This document shows positions 8,700-16,703 of a stretch of DNA of 64,000 nt, piece by piece. This stretch comes from RPQJ01 sp963698735 (lineage in GTDB: Bacteria; Pseudomonadota; Gammaproteobacteria; Steroidobacterales; Steroidobacteraceae): contig CAVOSA010000031.1 in assembly GCA_963698735.1 (NCBI GenBank), forward strand, positions 1 through 64,000, read 5' to 3'. Under the pieces are notes generated by a model that did not search any database, was not told the DNA's origin, and saw only the letters and a program-made list of their open reading frames with translations. Position 1 is the stretch's first letter. Every line of letters starts with the position of its first letter. The position numbers and the translations under genes are program-made.

Positions 8700-9740
8700 A
8701 TGAAGTCGAGACATGCCTTGTCGTTGATCCTGGCCCTGGGCGCCGGCGCCATGGCGCCGCTCGCGTCGGCAATCGAGCCCATCCCGGAGACCCCGGGCTG
8801 GCGCGGTTTCGTGGTCGGCGGCGTGGGCTACACGGACCTCAAGAGCAACGTCGTTGCCGGCAATGGAATCCTTGACATCGGCCGACCGCAGATCGGCTCG
8901 GTCAACGATGCGCCGCGCAGCGACGATGCCGTGCACCCGATATTCACCGGCGAGGTCAACTACACGTTTGAGAATCAGTGGCAGGTATTCTTGGGCACTT
9001 CGATCGAGGACGCGGTGACGCTGGACGGCGTCTCGCAGGCGGGTGTGCGCAAGGACATGGGCAACCCGGGCGTGCTGCAGGTTGGCTACGTTTTCAGCGG
9101 GATCCCGACACAGACCTGGGAAGACCCGTACTTGGAGGGAGTCGATCGCGAGGAAACCGATCGCGACTCCAGCGGAATGCGAGTGCAATGGGACCGGATC
9201 ATGGGCACGGCTTTCCAGTTCACGGTGACGTACCGCGATGTGGCGATCGAGCGCGAGCGCAGCGGGCAGGGCGTTCTCAGCGTTACCTGCAACGCCGACT
9301 GCCAGGACCTGCTGCGGCGCGACGGCGATCAGTACGCCTTCGACGTCTCGTACCTGTACAAGCTGGGGGACGGAACGCGCCACCTGCTGCGACCGCTGCT
9401 CCGCTATTCGGTCAACGACCGCGACGGCGAGGCGATGAGCGGCGACGGGTATCGCCTGCAGCTCAGCTATGTATTCCTCGGGCAGGGCTATTCGGTTGCC
9501 AGCAACGTCGCCTATGGCAGCAGCAGCCAGGACACGCGAAATCCGATTTTCGGCGCGAAGACTGACGCCGATGTGTTTGCCATCGATACGACCCTGTTCT
9601 ACAGGCTGCCGGCCGCGAGCGGGCGCTGGCATGCGGTGGGCAGCATGCTGTGGGGCAAGGAAGACAACGACGTGCGCTTTCATGACAACGAAGTCTTCAG
9701 CGTCAACGTCGGCGCGATGTATCGCTTCGGAGGCCGCTGA
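8700..9740 (+). CDS. DUF2860 family outer-membrane protein
   Basis: A 346-aa protein. The ATG at 8700 follows TGGAG. A signal peptide ends near ASA (residue 24), and the mature N-terminus IEPIPETPGWRG followed by FVVGGVGYTDLKSNVVAGN is the hallmark of DUF2860. The remainder is a predicted barrel ending in YRFGG. Two Cys lie close together (CNADC, about residues 197-201) and may form a disulfide in an extracellular loop. DUF2860 is known mainly from Vibrio and other gammaproteobacteria, and its function is not established. It is paired with the barrel gene immediately upstream. Confidence 0.82.
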   Translation: MKSRHALSLILALGAGAMAPLASAIEPIPETPGWRGFVVGGVGYTDLKSNVVAGNGILDIGRPQIGSVNDAPRSDDAVHPIFTGEVNYTFENQWQVFLGTSIEDAVTLDGVSQAGVRKDMGNPGVLQVGYVFSGIPTQTWEDPYLEGVDREETDRDSSGMRVQWDRIMGTAFQFTVTYRDVAIERERSGQGVLSVTCNADCQDLLRRDGDQYAFDVSYLYKLGDGTRHLLRPLLRYSVNDRDGEAMSGDGYRLQLSYVFLGQGYSVASNVAYGSSSQDTRNPIFGAKTDADVFAIDTTLFYRLPAASGRWHAVGSMLWGKEDNDVRFHDNEVFSVNVGAMYRFGGR

Positions 9741-9772
9741 CGCGTGTTACCGGCATGTCGCCGGCCTTGTGC

Positions 9773-12067
9773 TCACCAGCTCAGGTCGTTGATCGTGCGT
9801 TCCTCGATCGGCCGCCCCAGTCCCAGCACGAGCTGCCAGTCGCTTTCGGTGGTGGCGGCGAGTGACAGCGACAGGGGCCCGAGCGGCGTGCGACCGGCCA
9901 GCACGAAAGCCCCGGAATACGTCGGTTGCGCGTTGACGCCGTCGATCCGGCCGCTCATGTCGGCAGCGGTGAGCGTCAGGCCCGCGTAGATCGACTGGCC
10001 GAACACGTAGCTGATGTCCGCGATCCGCTGCAGGTACGACGCCTGCGCGCTCCAGTACGAGGAGCCGCGCAACTCACCAATGCTGAGCCCGGGCAGGCTC
10101 ACCGGGCCGCCGAGGCTGAACGTGTCGTACAAGGGCAGCACGGTGTCGAACGACGAGCCGCCGCTCACGCGCAGGTAGCCGACGTTGCGACGGAACGGCA
10201 ACACCACGGTGGCCGTACCCTCGAAACGGTCATACGGTGCTTCAGCTCCCAGCGCTTCCTCGCTACGGAAATAGTTCACGCGGGCAACCATGCCTTGCTG
10301 CCAGAGCACATCGCGGTCGCGCGTGTCGTAGGTGTAGCGGGCGGAGAAGCCGCCGTAGCCCTCGCTCGAAATCTCGGGCAAGTCCTGGGAACCGATTTCC
10401 CGCGTGGCCGACTGGACGCCGGAGCGGATGCCTCCGCGCAGCTCGGCGCGCTTGCCGAAGACGCGTCCTGCGTCGACGTAGCCCCATCCAGACGAAAACC
10501 GATAGCGCGTCACGGCGTCGCCGTCATCGAAAAGGTCCTCGAGGGATCGTTGCGCCACCAGGCCCGGCTCGACGAACCAGCGATGGGCCGCATCGAGTGG
10601 CTGGTAGAAGGAGGTCTCCAGGCCAGACGTCCGGCCCAGGCGCAGCGAGCCGCGCAGCTCGCCGCCGCGATCATTGACCCAGGTCTGCAGGTAGTCGCCG
10701 CCGATCGTGAACGCCGTATTCTCGTCCGTACCCATGTACAAGCCCAGATCGAAGCGCAGGATGTGCGGACCCCAGGATTTTTCCTGTAGCTGCATGTCCA
10801 GGGTCGGCCGGGCCGGGTCTCCCGACAAGGAGTAGGTCACGCGCTCGAAATCAGAGAGCGCAAACACGGCGGTGGCACGATTTGCCATCTGGCGCCCGTC
10901 GACCACGTCTCCGGCCTGCAGGCCGAACGTCTGCCGGATGAACTCTGGGTTCGCACGCTCGAGACCGTGCAGGTTCACACCCGCAAGGGTGACCTTCTCA
11001 CGGCCGGGGCGGGCGGCGGATTCCCTCCAGGCCAGGTACTCGGTCTCGGTCACCGTATACCGCGCGAGCTCGGCGCGGTGTGCCAGCGCCGCCGCACGCC
11101 CCAGCGGAATGGCGTCATTGATGCGGTCGAACGATGCGGAACCGATGTCTCCCATGTCGATCACGATCTTCACGTCGTCGGGGCCCAGGGTGTCGAGCTG
11201 CTGCCTTTCGTTGGCGCCGACCAGCACGTCGAGGGTGCGCGACATCATCGTCAGCGGCGAGCGCAGGTCTTCGGCGGTGGGCGTGGGATTCGGCACGGCG
11301 ACCGCAATCACCACGTCGGCGCAGGTCTGCCGGGCGATGTCCACCGGGACGTTTCTAGTGAGTCCGCCGTCGCCGAGGATGCGGCCGTCCATGCTCACCG
11401 GCGAGAACACGCCGGGCACGGCCATGCTGGCGCGCATCGCAAGCGCCAGGTCGCCGCGGTCGAGCACGACCATCTCGCCGCTCTGCATGTCCGTGGCCAC
11501 GGCGCGGAAGGGGATGGGCAGCTGGTCGAACTCCGTGACGCCGCGGCTGCGCCCCACGAGGTACTGGATCGTCAGGTCGACGTTCTGCGAGCTGATCAGG
11601 CCAGTCGGTGCGATGAGGCGGCCGTCACGCACGCCGAACTCCAGGCTGTTGCTGTAGGTGCCGCCGACGAGCTTGCGGCGCATCGGCACCTGGTTGCGAA
11701 TTCCGCGGCGGGCGATCGTGTCCTGCCAGGAGATCGCCCGGATTGCGGCCTCGAGTTCGTCCGCGCTCCTTCCGGAGGCGTACGTGCCGCCGACCAGCGC
11801 GCCCATGCTGGTGCCGATGATGCAATCGACCGGAATGCGCAGTTCGTCGAGAACGTCCAGGACGCCGACGTGCGCCGCGCCCTTCGCGCCGCCGCCGCCG
11901 AGCACGAGGCCGATGCGCGGTCGGGGTTTCACCGGCGCCTCCACGGCAGCGCTCTCGGCCGCATGTGAAAGCGCCGGAAACGCGGCGCAGGCGACGCAAA
12001 CGCACATGAGCATCGCCGCGAGCCGGCCGGCCGGCGGCCCGTTGTCGTCAGTGCTTACTCGCTTCAC
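9773..12067 (-). CDS. Patatin-like phospholipase with BamA-type barrel (type Vd autotransporter-like)
   Basis: A 764-aa outer-membrane protein. The GTG at 12067 has GGAG about 8 nt upstream and gives a good signal peptide. The patatin domain (about 50-330) carries the oxyanion loop GGGGAKGAAHVG (57-68), nucleophile elbow GTSMG with Ser87, and catalytic Asp in DGG (233-235). A POTRA-like segment follows (about 370-450: VTLAGVNLHGLERANPEFI, RATAVFALSDFERV). Then comes a 16-strand Omp85-type barrel (RYTYDTRDRDVLWQQG, ...) to the C-terminus. This is the PlpD-like type Vd architecture, which displays or secretes a lipase. The substrate is unknown. Confidence 0.92.
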   Translation of the reverse strand: MKRVSTDDNGPPAGRLAAMLMCVCVACAAFPALSHAAESAAVEAPVKPRPRIGLVLGGGGAKGAAHVGVLDVLDELRIPVDCIIGTSMGALVGGTYASGRSADELEAAIRAISWQDTIARRGIRNQVPMRRKLVGGTYSNSLEFGVRDGRLIAPTGLISSQNVDLTIQYLVGRSRGVTEFDQLPIPFRAVATDMQSGEMVVLDRGDLALAMRASMAVPGVFSPVSMDGRILGDGGLTRNVPVDIARQTCADVVIAVAVPNPTPTAEDLRSPLTMMSRTLDVLVGANERQQLDTLGPDDVKIVIDMGDIGSASFDRINDAIPLGRAAALAHRAELARYTVTETEYLAWRESAARPGREKVTLAGVNLHGLERANPEFIRQTFGLQAGDVVDGRQMANRATAVFALSDFERVTYSLSGDPARPTLDMQLQEKSWGPHILRFDLGLYMGTDENTAFTIGGDYLQTWVNDRGGELRGSLRLGRTSGLETSFYQPLDAAHRWFVEPGLVAQRSLEDLFDDGDAVTRYRFSSGWGYVDAGRVFGKRAELRGGIRSGVQSATREIGSQDLPEISSEGYGGFSARYTYDTRDRDVLWQQGMVARVNYFRSEEALGAEAPYDRFEGTATVVLPFRRNVGYLRVSGGSSFDTVLPLYDTFSLGGPVSLPGLSIGELRGSSYWSAQASYLQRIADISYVFGQSIYAGLTLTAADMSGRIDGVNAQPTYSGAFVLAGRTPLGPLSLSLAATTESDWQLVLGLGRPIEERTINDLSW

Positions 12068-12284
12068 CGATACTCCACGCGTTGCGCGGGCACAAGCCCC
12101 GGGTCGTATGCTACCGCGCGGCGGCGTCCACAAGCGCCTGACGCGCATGTTTATAGCCGGGCTCGACATTGAGACACTGGCAAGTCTGTCGGCCGTGTCA
12201 TTCCTGCGGCCGGTCACTTGGTCCAATCGTCCTCTGCAGCGCGGTGTCGCCAATGGTTCATACCCACGGCTGCATCAAACGCAG

Positions 12285-12581
12285 CTACAGCGAATCGTCC
12301 GTTGTGAGGCGATCCGCCACCCGCTGCAGATGCCCCTCGGTGAGCGAATCGAAGATTGGGCTCGAGTACCCGTCGGCCCAGCGCTCGTGTCGAACCAGGT
12401 AATGCACGTACTGCCTGAGCTGCGCAAACGTCCAACCGGCAATCGCCTCCACGGCACGCGTGCGTTCGGATTCGAGCGGGTTGTCGGGATTCAAGTCGCG
12501 GCAGACAAACCCGCAGGCGTACGCACCCTCGATGAAGATCCGATACGCCTCGAGCTTGAAGAACTCGTCAAACCGATCCAT
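12285..12581 (-). CDS. Small protein resembling DUF6508, possibly truncated
   Basis: A 98-aa frame whose C-terminal half (WTFAQLRQYVHYLVRHERW, then ADGYSSPIFDSLTEGHLQRV) resembles the end of DUF6508 proteins. These often have a conserved R.eRF.eG segment followed by a helix. The ATG at 12581 has no good ribosome site. The same frame stays open about 30 codons further upstream with protein-like composition but no ATG, GTG or TTG, so the real gene may have lost its start. It stands alone between the patatin gene and the SDR gene. Function unknown. Confidence 0.45.
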   Translation of the reverse strand: MDRFDEFFKLEAYRIFIEGAYACGFVCRDLNPDNPLESERTRAVEAIAGWTFAQLRQYVHYLVRHERWADGYSSPIFDSLTEGHLQRVADRLTTDDSL

Positions 12582-12788
12582 CGGCAGTCGTGAAGCGGCC
12601 GGCGTGAAATCCTGGTGGCCGCCGCACGCATCGGCGTACCCGCCTCGTTTTTGACAGTCATCCTATTCCGTTTTACTCAGCCGCACGATCGACGAGGGCG
12701 CCGATCTCTCGTCATCGTACGTGAGCCAGCCGTAATCGAATACCGTGGCGCGCATTCTGCCGATCGCTCCTCAGTGGAGCTTCGACCA

Positions 12789-13742
12789 TCAGCTCAACCG
12801 TTCGCACAGTCTCTGCAAGGCCTGCCGCTCCCGGCGGCGCTCGCGGGTCCAGGGCAGCAGATGAGTAGGGCGCGCCTTACGGTCAAACCAGAAGCGCCCC
12901 GACTGGCCGCGAGCCGCCGGGCTCGCGGCGAGCCACACCACGGTGTCCGCGCCCTCCGCCGGGGTCCGCAGGACGCGCCGCATGACATTCCAGAAGCGGG
13001 GCAGGGACGTACGCACAGCCGGTGTGTCCGCCCATCCGGGATGCATGGCGTTCACGCAGATGCCGCTGTCTTCGAGTTCAGCGGCGAGAAGCTCGGCAAG
13101 CACTACCTGCATCCGCTTCGTCTGCGCGTAGGCGACGACACCGTCGTAGGGACGATCGCGCCACTCCCAATCACTCAGCGAGAGCGCTTGCGTATACATG
13201 CCGCCCGAGGAGACAAACACGACTCGAGCGTCGCGCGACTTGCGCAGCCGTGGCAGCAGCAGTCTCGTGAGCAGCCAAGGCCCCATGACGTGCGTGGCAA
13301 ACGTGAGCTCGTGCCCATCGGCAGTGACCGTACGCTCGTCGGGCAGGACACCGGCGTTGTGCACGATCACGTCGACCACGGGCACTTTAAGGCTGCGCAC
13401 GAAGCGCCGGATCGACGCCGCAGCAGAGACGTCGATCACGCCCAGATGCACCCGTCGCGACCCCGTCCGAGATCGCACGTCGCGGACTGCGGCCAGGCCA
13501 CGTTCCCGATTGCGACACAGCATCCACACGCGGCCACCCCGCGCGGCGAGCGCGAGCGAGGTTTCCAAGCCGATCCCTGAGTTGGCGCCGGTCACGAGGC
13601 ACACTCGCCCCGCCAGATCCACCTGCAGATCCGTCGGGTCGAACGCGGCGGCGTGCCGCCGATACCCGGTCCGATCGAAGGACAGCAGGATCGAGGCATC
13701 GAGCAGTCGCGACATCGGTCCTGAAGTGCGGTGAGCCGTCAT
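12789..13742 (-). CDS. Short-chain dehydrogenase/reductase, DHRS12/retinol dehydrogenase-like
   Basis: A 317-aa classical SDR. The NAD(P)-binding motif TGANSGIG is near residue 54, followed by HNAGVL, the catalytic Ser in FVSSGGMY, and the active-site YAQTK (Tyr-x3-Lys). The N-terminal extension before the Rossmann fold (LLDASILLSFDRTGYRRHA) and the C-terminal arginine-rich tail match the DHRS12-like group of bacterial SDRs, whose substrates are unknown. Start ATG at 13742; the ribosome site is weak and a later ATG (MSRLLD) is an alternative. It lies downstream of the PadR-PspC pair on the same strand with a 49-bp gap. Confidence 0.82.
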   Translation of the reverse strand: MTAHRTSGPMSRLLDASILLSFDRTGYRRHAAAFDPTDLQVDLAGRVCLVTGANSGIGLETSLALAARGGRVWMLCRNRERGLAAVRDVRSRTGSRRVHLGVIDVSAAASIRRFVRSLKVPVVDVIVHNAGVLPDERTVTADGHELTFATHVMGPWLLTRLLLPRLRKSRDARVVFVSSGGMYTQALSLSDWEWRDRPYDGVVAYAQTKRMQVVLAELLAAELEDSGICVNAMHPGWADTPAVRTSLPRFWNVMRRVLRTPAEGADTVVWLAASPAARGQSGRFWFDRKARPTHLLPWTRERRRERQALQRLCERLS

Positions 13743-13791
13743 CACTAACCGTTCGCCCTCAGACGGGCACCGGTTTACAGGCCTGGGCAAC

Positions 13792-14385
13792 TCACGCCGC
13801 GACTTTGCCCGGCCGCTCGACGCCGAGCTTGGCACGCAGGTATGACATGAATGCGCGGCATCTTGTCGGGAGCCACCGGACCGGCGCGCCGCCCGCTTCC
13901 AGCGGCGCGTACGGCAGCAGCAGCATCAGGCCGAAGTACACGAGGACCATGGCGCCGCCCGTGCCGAGCAACAGCAGCACGGAAACCACCCGCAGCAGCG
14001 TCACGTCCAGTCGGAAGTAGCGCGCGAGGCCCAGGCACACACCGCTGATCACCGCACCTTCGCTGACCTGCTGCAGCAGTCGCGGCGTCGTCTCGCGCGG
14101 CGGCGCCGAAGACGCGGGACCGCTGCCTGGCGCCTGCACCGTCCCGATCTCCTCGAGGGCGGGCGCGAGTTCAGCCAGCGTCAGGACGGTTTGCTCCGGA
14201 CGCAGGCGACGCGTGCACTGGTCAGCCACAGCCTGTTCGAGGTCTGCGAGGATTTCGTGCTGGTCTGGATCTGCCTCGAGCAGGCTCGTCGACTCGGCGA
14301 GGTACCGTTCCAGACGCGCATGTGCCTCGTCGTCGAACTGGAGAACGCTGCGATTGAGGCGGACGGTGGTGGCGATGCGTTGCAT
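13792..14385 (-). CDS. PspC domain membrane protein
   Basis: A 197-aa protein. Residues 1-85 form a charged soluble helical region (LERYLAESTSLLEADPDQHE, ILADLEQAVADQCTRRL) found in proteins with a permuted PspC organisation. A PspC domain follows (about 105-165: GAVISGVCLGLARYFRLDVT, LLRVVSVLLLLGTGGAMVLV), with one or two membrane helices. PspC proteins act in envelope-stress sensing and phage-shock-like responses. The start lies 3 bp after the PadR stop codon, so the two are co-transcribed and PspC is a probable PadR-controlled output. Confidence 0.82.
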   Translation of the reverse strand: MQRIATTVRLNRSVLQFDDEAHARLERYLAESTSLLEADPDQHEILADLEQAVADQCTRRLRPEQTVLTLAELAPALEEIGTVQAPGSGPASSAPPRETTPRLLQQVSEGAVISGVCLGLARYFRLDVTLLRVVSVLLLLGTGGAMVLVYFGLMLLLPYAPLEAGGAPVRWLPTRCRAFMSYLRAKLGVERPGKVAA

Positions 14386-14388
14386 GGT

Positions 14389-14712
14389 TCAGTGTCCGAA
14401 GTTCGCGATCGTGCGGTTGATCAGGTTCCAGTAGTCGTCGAGCGCTGCGAGCTGCGCGCGACCGGTGTCCGTGAGCCGGTAGTACTTGCGCGGTGGTCCC
14501 GCATCCGATTCCTGCCACTCATACTGCACGAGGTCCTCACGCCGCAGCTTGCTGAGCAGGGGATAGAGCGTGCCTTCCTGGGTGGCGAATTCCGTGCCGG
14601 CGAGCTCGCGCAGGATGTCCGGCACATACACGCTCCTTGCGCCAACGATCTTCAACACCAGGAACTCGAGGAGTCCTTTGCGGATTGGGGCAAGCTTGGG
14701 TTCGGCAGTCAT
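14389..14712 (-). CDS. PadR family transcriptional regulator
   Basis: A 107-aa winged-helix repressor. The core shows the PadR pattern: LLEFLVLKIVGARSVYVPDI, LRELAGTEFATQEGTLYPLL recognition region, SKLRREDLVQYEW wing and RKYYRLTDTGRAQLA, then a short dimerisation helix. The product is the small PadR-s2 type. A TATAAA -10-like box lies within 10 nt of the start and no Shine-Dalgarno is seen, so a leaderless or very short 5' UTR transcript is possible. A near-promoter inverted repeat at 14723-14752 is a good candidate for its own operator. It is followed directly by the PspC gene. Confidence 0.88.
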   Translation of the reverse strand: MTAEPKLAPIRKGLLEFLVLKIVGARSVYVPDILRELAGTEFATQEGTLYPLLSKLRREDLVQYEWQESDAGPPRKYYRLTDTGRAQLAALDDYWNLINRTIANFGH

Positions 14713-14714
14713 AG

Positions 14715-14752
14715 TTTATAAGAACAGTACCTTGTGGAAGCACAGTACTGTT
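14715..14752 (-). promoter_or_regulatory. Putative PadR autoregulatory operator and promoter
   Basis: A perfect 8-bp inverted repeat AACAGTAC (14723-14730) and GTACTGTT (14745-14752), with a 14-bp spacer, lies just upstream of padR. On the minus strand a TATAAA box (14720-14715) is immediately downstream of one arm, so the repeat would cover the -35/-10 region. Many PadR repressors bind such symmetric sites over their own promoter. The assignment is inference from position and symmetry. Confidence 0.55.
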
Positions 14753-14886
14753 ATTAGGACCGCCAGTCAACGCCCCTTGCTCAATCAGCAGACCTCCGAC
14801 TGGCAAACACCAGTAGTCCGACGGCATTGCCTGACATCTGCGGTCCATTCAGAGATAGGCCTTGGAAGATCCGAGCGGAGAGCGCG

Positions 14887-15116
14887 ATGAGCCACAAAGA
14901 GGTCGCAACTGAAACGAAGGGTGTCAGTGTGAGCTTGCTTGCAACGATTGACCTGGGCCCTGAGATCGCGGGCATGACAGGTGGTCACCTTCGAATGCGG
15001 ATGGCAAACATTGAGCCTGGAGGCGTCTTCGGCCCGATTCACGACCACAATGACCGGCCAGGCGAGGAACGATGCCGGCGGTGGAGATCTCAGTCGATAT
15101 CGTCAGGCAAGAATAA
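14887..15116 (+). pseudogene. Cupin domain protein remnant with internal deletion and frameshift
   Basis: The ATG at 14887 follows CGGAGAG and encodes a recognisable cupin start: KGVSVSLLATIDLGPEIAGM, then ANIEPGGVFGPIHDHNDRPG with the metal-binding HDH. Directly after this the frame changes. The other frame (from about 15063) gives RGTMPAVEISVDIVRQE and a TAA at 15114-15116, which is the normal C-terminal end of the same family. About 40 codons of the barrel centre are missing and the two halves are out of frame. The product would not fold as a cupin. This looks like a real deletion, since both ends of the family are still recognisable. Confidence 0.75.
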
Positions 15117-15188
15117 GCAAGCGAAGGCCCGACGGCTCGAGGCCGGTTGGGCCCAACAGGCTTGGCGTGGTCGAATCTCATGTGTACG

Positions 15189-15204
15189 CATAATGTATAT
15201 TATG
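15189..15204. repeat. AT-rich inverted repeat in a gene-poor stretch
   Basis: CATAAT (15189-15194) and ATTATG (15199-15204) form a perfect inverted repeat with a 4-bp GTAT spacer. It sits in a short AT-rich patch that stands out in GC-rich surroundings. It resembles a promoter/operator, but no intact gene follows on the plus strand: the frame starting at 15205-15212 runs into the antisense of the cytochrome c gene. Confidence 0.4.
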
Positions 15205-15293
15205 TCAAATATGAACCAACGCGGAACTGGCGGATGCCCACAGGACGACCGCTATCGGTTCAGCGAAGCCATGCTTGATGCGGCCGCGACTAC

Positions 15294-15746
15294 TCAGTCG
15301 CCGGCGACTGCTGCCGGCGCTTCTTCCGCTGCAAGCTTTTCCAGGAAGTCGAGCACCGCCGCACGTTCGTCGGCATTCGAAACTCCGCCCAGGTTCATCA
15401 GGGTTCCGGGCGCCATCGCCTTGGGGTTTTTCAGGAACTGGTCGAGCCTCGCACGATCCCAGGTTCCCCCAAGAGCCCTGAGGGCTGGCGAATAGTCGAA
15501 CCCTGCGACGCTGGCGACGTTGCGTCCGACCACACCCCACAACGGCGGCCCCTCCTGTGCGGGTTCGTCTCTTTCATACGAGTGGCAGGACGCGCACGCC
15601 TCAAACGCGTCCGGAACCGTCGGCTGGTCGGCCGCCGCGCGTGGCACGTCTGTCATGCATACGGCGGCGACGGCCGCGAGCGCCAGGTATCCGGGCCGGA
15701 ACCGGCCTCGTCGCCTGCTGGCGCTGGTTTGCAAGCGGCAATTCAC
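15294..15746 (-). CDS. Periplasmic c-type cytochrome (class I, cytochrome c2-like)
   Basis: A 150-aa exported monohaem cytochrome c. The GTG at 15746 follows AAGGAG and overlaps the DUF808 stop codon (GTGA). A signal peptide (GYLALAAVAAVCMTDVPRAA) precedes the haem attachment site CASCH. The downstream pattern GPPLWGVVGRNVASVAGFDY, then TWDRARLDQFLKNPKAMAPG and the axial-Met segment GTLMNLGG is typical of small cytochrome c2/c550 electron carriers. A short Ala/Glu-rich tail follows. It would be matured by the Ccm system at 27160-34078. Confidence 0.9.
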   Translation of the reverse strand: MNCRLQTSASRRRGRFRPGYLALAAVAAVCMTDVPRAAADQPTVPDAFEACASCHSYERDEPAQEGPPLWGVVGRNVASVAGFDYSPALRALGGTWDRARLDQFLKNPKAMAPGTLMNLGGVSNADERAAVLDFLEKLAAEEAPAAVAGD

Positions 15747-16696
15747 GATTTGCTCTCCTTGCTGGGCCGGACCTTTCGCACCAACTCCAGGATCGCGACT
15801 GCAAGCGCGCCTGCAACGACCCCGACGACCATGTTGGTCATCACGGGAGTCAGCGCCGACAACACGGCTTCGATCCCGGACAGCCCTGCTCCTCGCCTGG
15901 CGATGCCCTTGACCCAGTGTTCGATCCACGGAATGCCATGCGCCAGGATGCCGCCGCCGACGAGGAACATCGCCGCGGTTCCCAGCACCGACAGCAGCTT
16001 CATCAACCATGGTGCGAACGCCAGCAGGCCGCGCCCGATCCCGCGCGCCATGGCGTGCAGCGCGCCGTCGCCCTTGCGCTGGCTCAGGTACAGGCCCACA
16101 TCGTCGATTTTCACGATCCCCGCAACCAGTCCATAGACGCCCACGGTCATGAGGATGGCGATGCCGACGAGCACCGCGACACGCACGCCGAAGGTCGCGG
16201 CTGCCACGGTGCCGAGTGCGATGACGATAATCTCAGCGGACAGGATGAAGTCGGTCCGCACGGCACCCTTGATCTTGTCCCGTTCAACGGCGCGCAGGTC
16301 GCGTTCAGGGTCCGCGAGCGCCTGCCGCAGCTCCTTGCGGTGCTCGTCGACAACCTCGCGATGCGTGAGCCGGTGCCAGATTTTCTCGAATCCCTCGTAG
16401 CACAGGAACAGGCCGCCGGCCATCAGCAGCGGGATGATTGCCCACGGCGCAATGGCACTGATCGCAAGCGCCGCTGGCACCAGTATGGCCTTGTTGACGA
16501 GCGAGCCTTTTGCCACGGCCCACACGACCGGCAGCTCGCGGTTCGCCCTGACGCCTGCAACCTGTTGCGCGTTGAGCGCAAGGTCGTCGCCGAGCACGCC
16601 TGCGGTCTTCTTGGTGGCGGCCTTGGTCAGGAGGGAGACATCGTCCAGGATGCTGGCGATGTCGTCGAGCAATGCGAGGAGGCTGGCGCCGGCCAT
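15743..16696 (-). CDS. DUF808 family inner-membrane protein (YedI-like)
   Basis: A 317-aa polytopic membrane protein. The opening MAGASLLALLDDIASILDDV, then SLLTKAATKKTAGVLGDDLA, is the conserved DUF808/YedI N-terminus. Several long hydrophobic helices follow (IIPLLMAGGLFLCYEGFEKI; AEIIVIALGTVAAATFGVRV; GTAAMFLVGGGILAHG). The function of YedI homologues is not established. Its stop overlaps the GTG of the cytochrome c gene, and the RDD gene ends 7 bp upstream, so RDD, DUF808 and cytochrome c probably share a transcript. Confidence 0.9.
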   Translation of the reverse strand: MAGASLLALLDDIASILDDVSLLTKAATKKTAGVLGDDLALNAQQVAGVRANRELPVVWAVAKGSLVNKAILVPAALAISAIAPWAIIPLLMAGGLFLCYEGFEKIWHRLTHREVVDEHRKELRQALADPERDLRAVERDKIKGAVRTDFILSAEIIVIALGTVAAATFGVRVAVLVGIAILMTVGVYGLVAGIVKIDDVGLYLSQRKGDGALHAMARGIGRGLLAFAPWLMKLLSVLGTAAMFLVGGGILAHGIPWIEHWVKGIARRGAGLSGIEAVLSALTPVMTNMVVGVVAGALAVAILELVRKVRPSKESKS

Positions 16697-16703
16697 GGTT
16701 GTG

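Noticed and set aside
9750..9766. Short GC hairpin after the DUF2860 gene
   Set aside because: Only about 5 bp of stem and no T-tract; too weak to call.
9773..12067. Patatin as a CBASS (CapV-type) antiphage effector
   Set aside because: It has a signal peptide and an outer-membrane barrel and no cyclase gene is nearby.
15205..15495. Plus-strand frame opposite the cytochrome c gene starting MNQRGTGG
   Set aside because: Overlaps antisense to an intact cytochrome c gene, has no known domain, and is probably noise or a remnant of a few codons.
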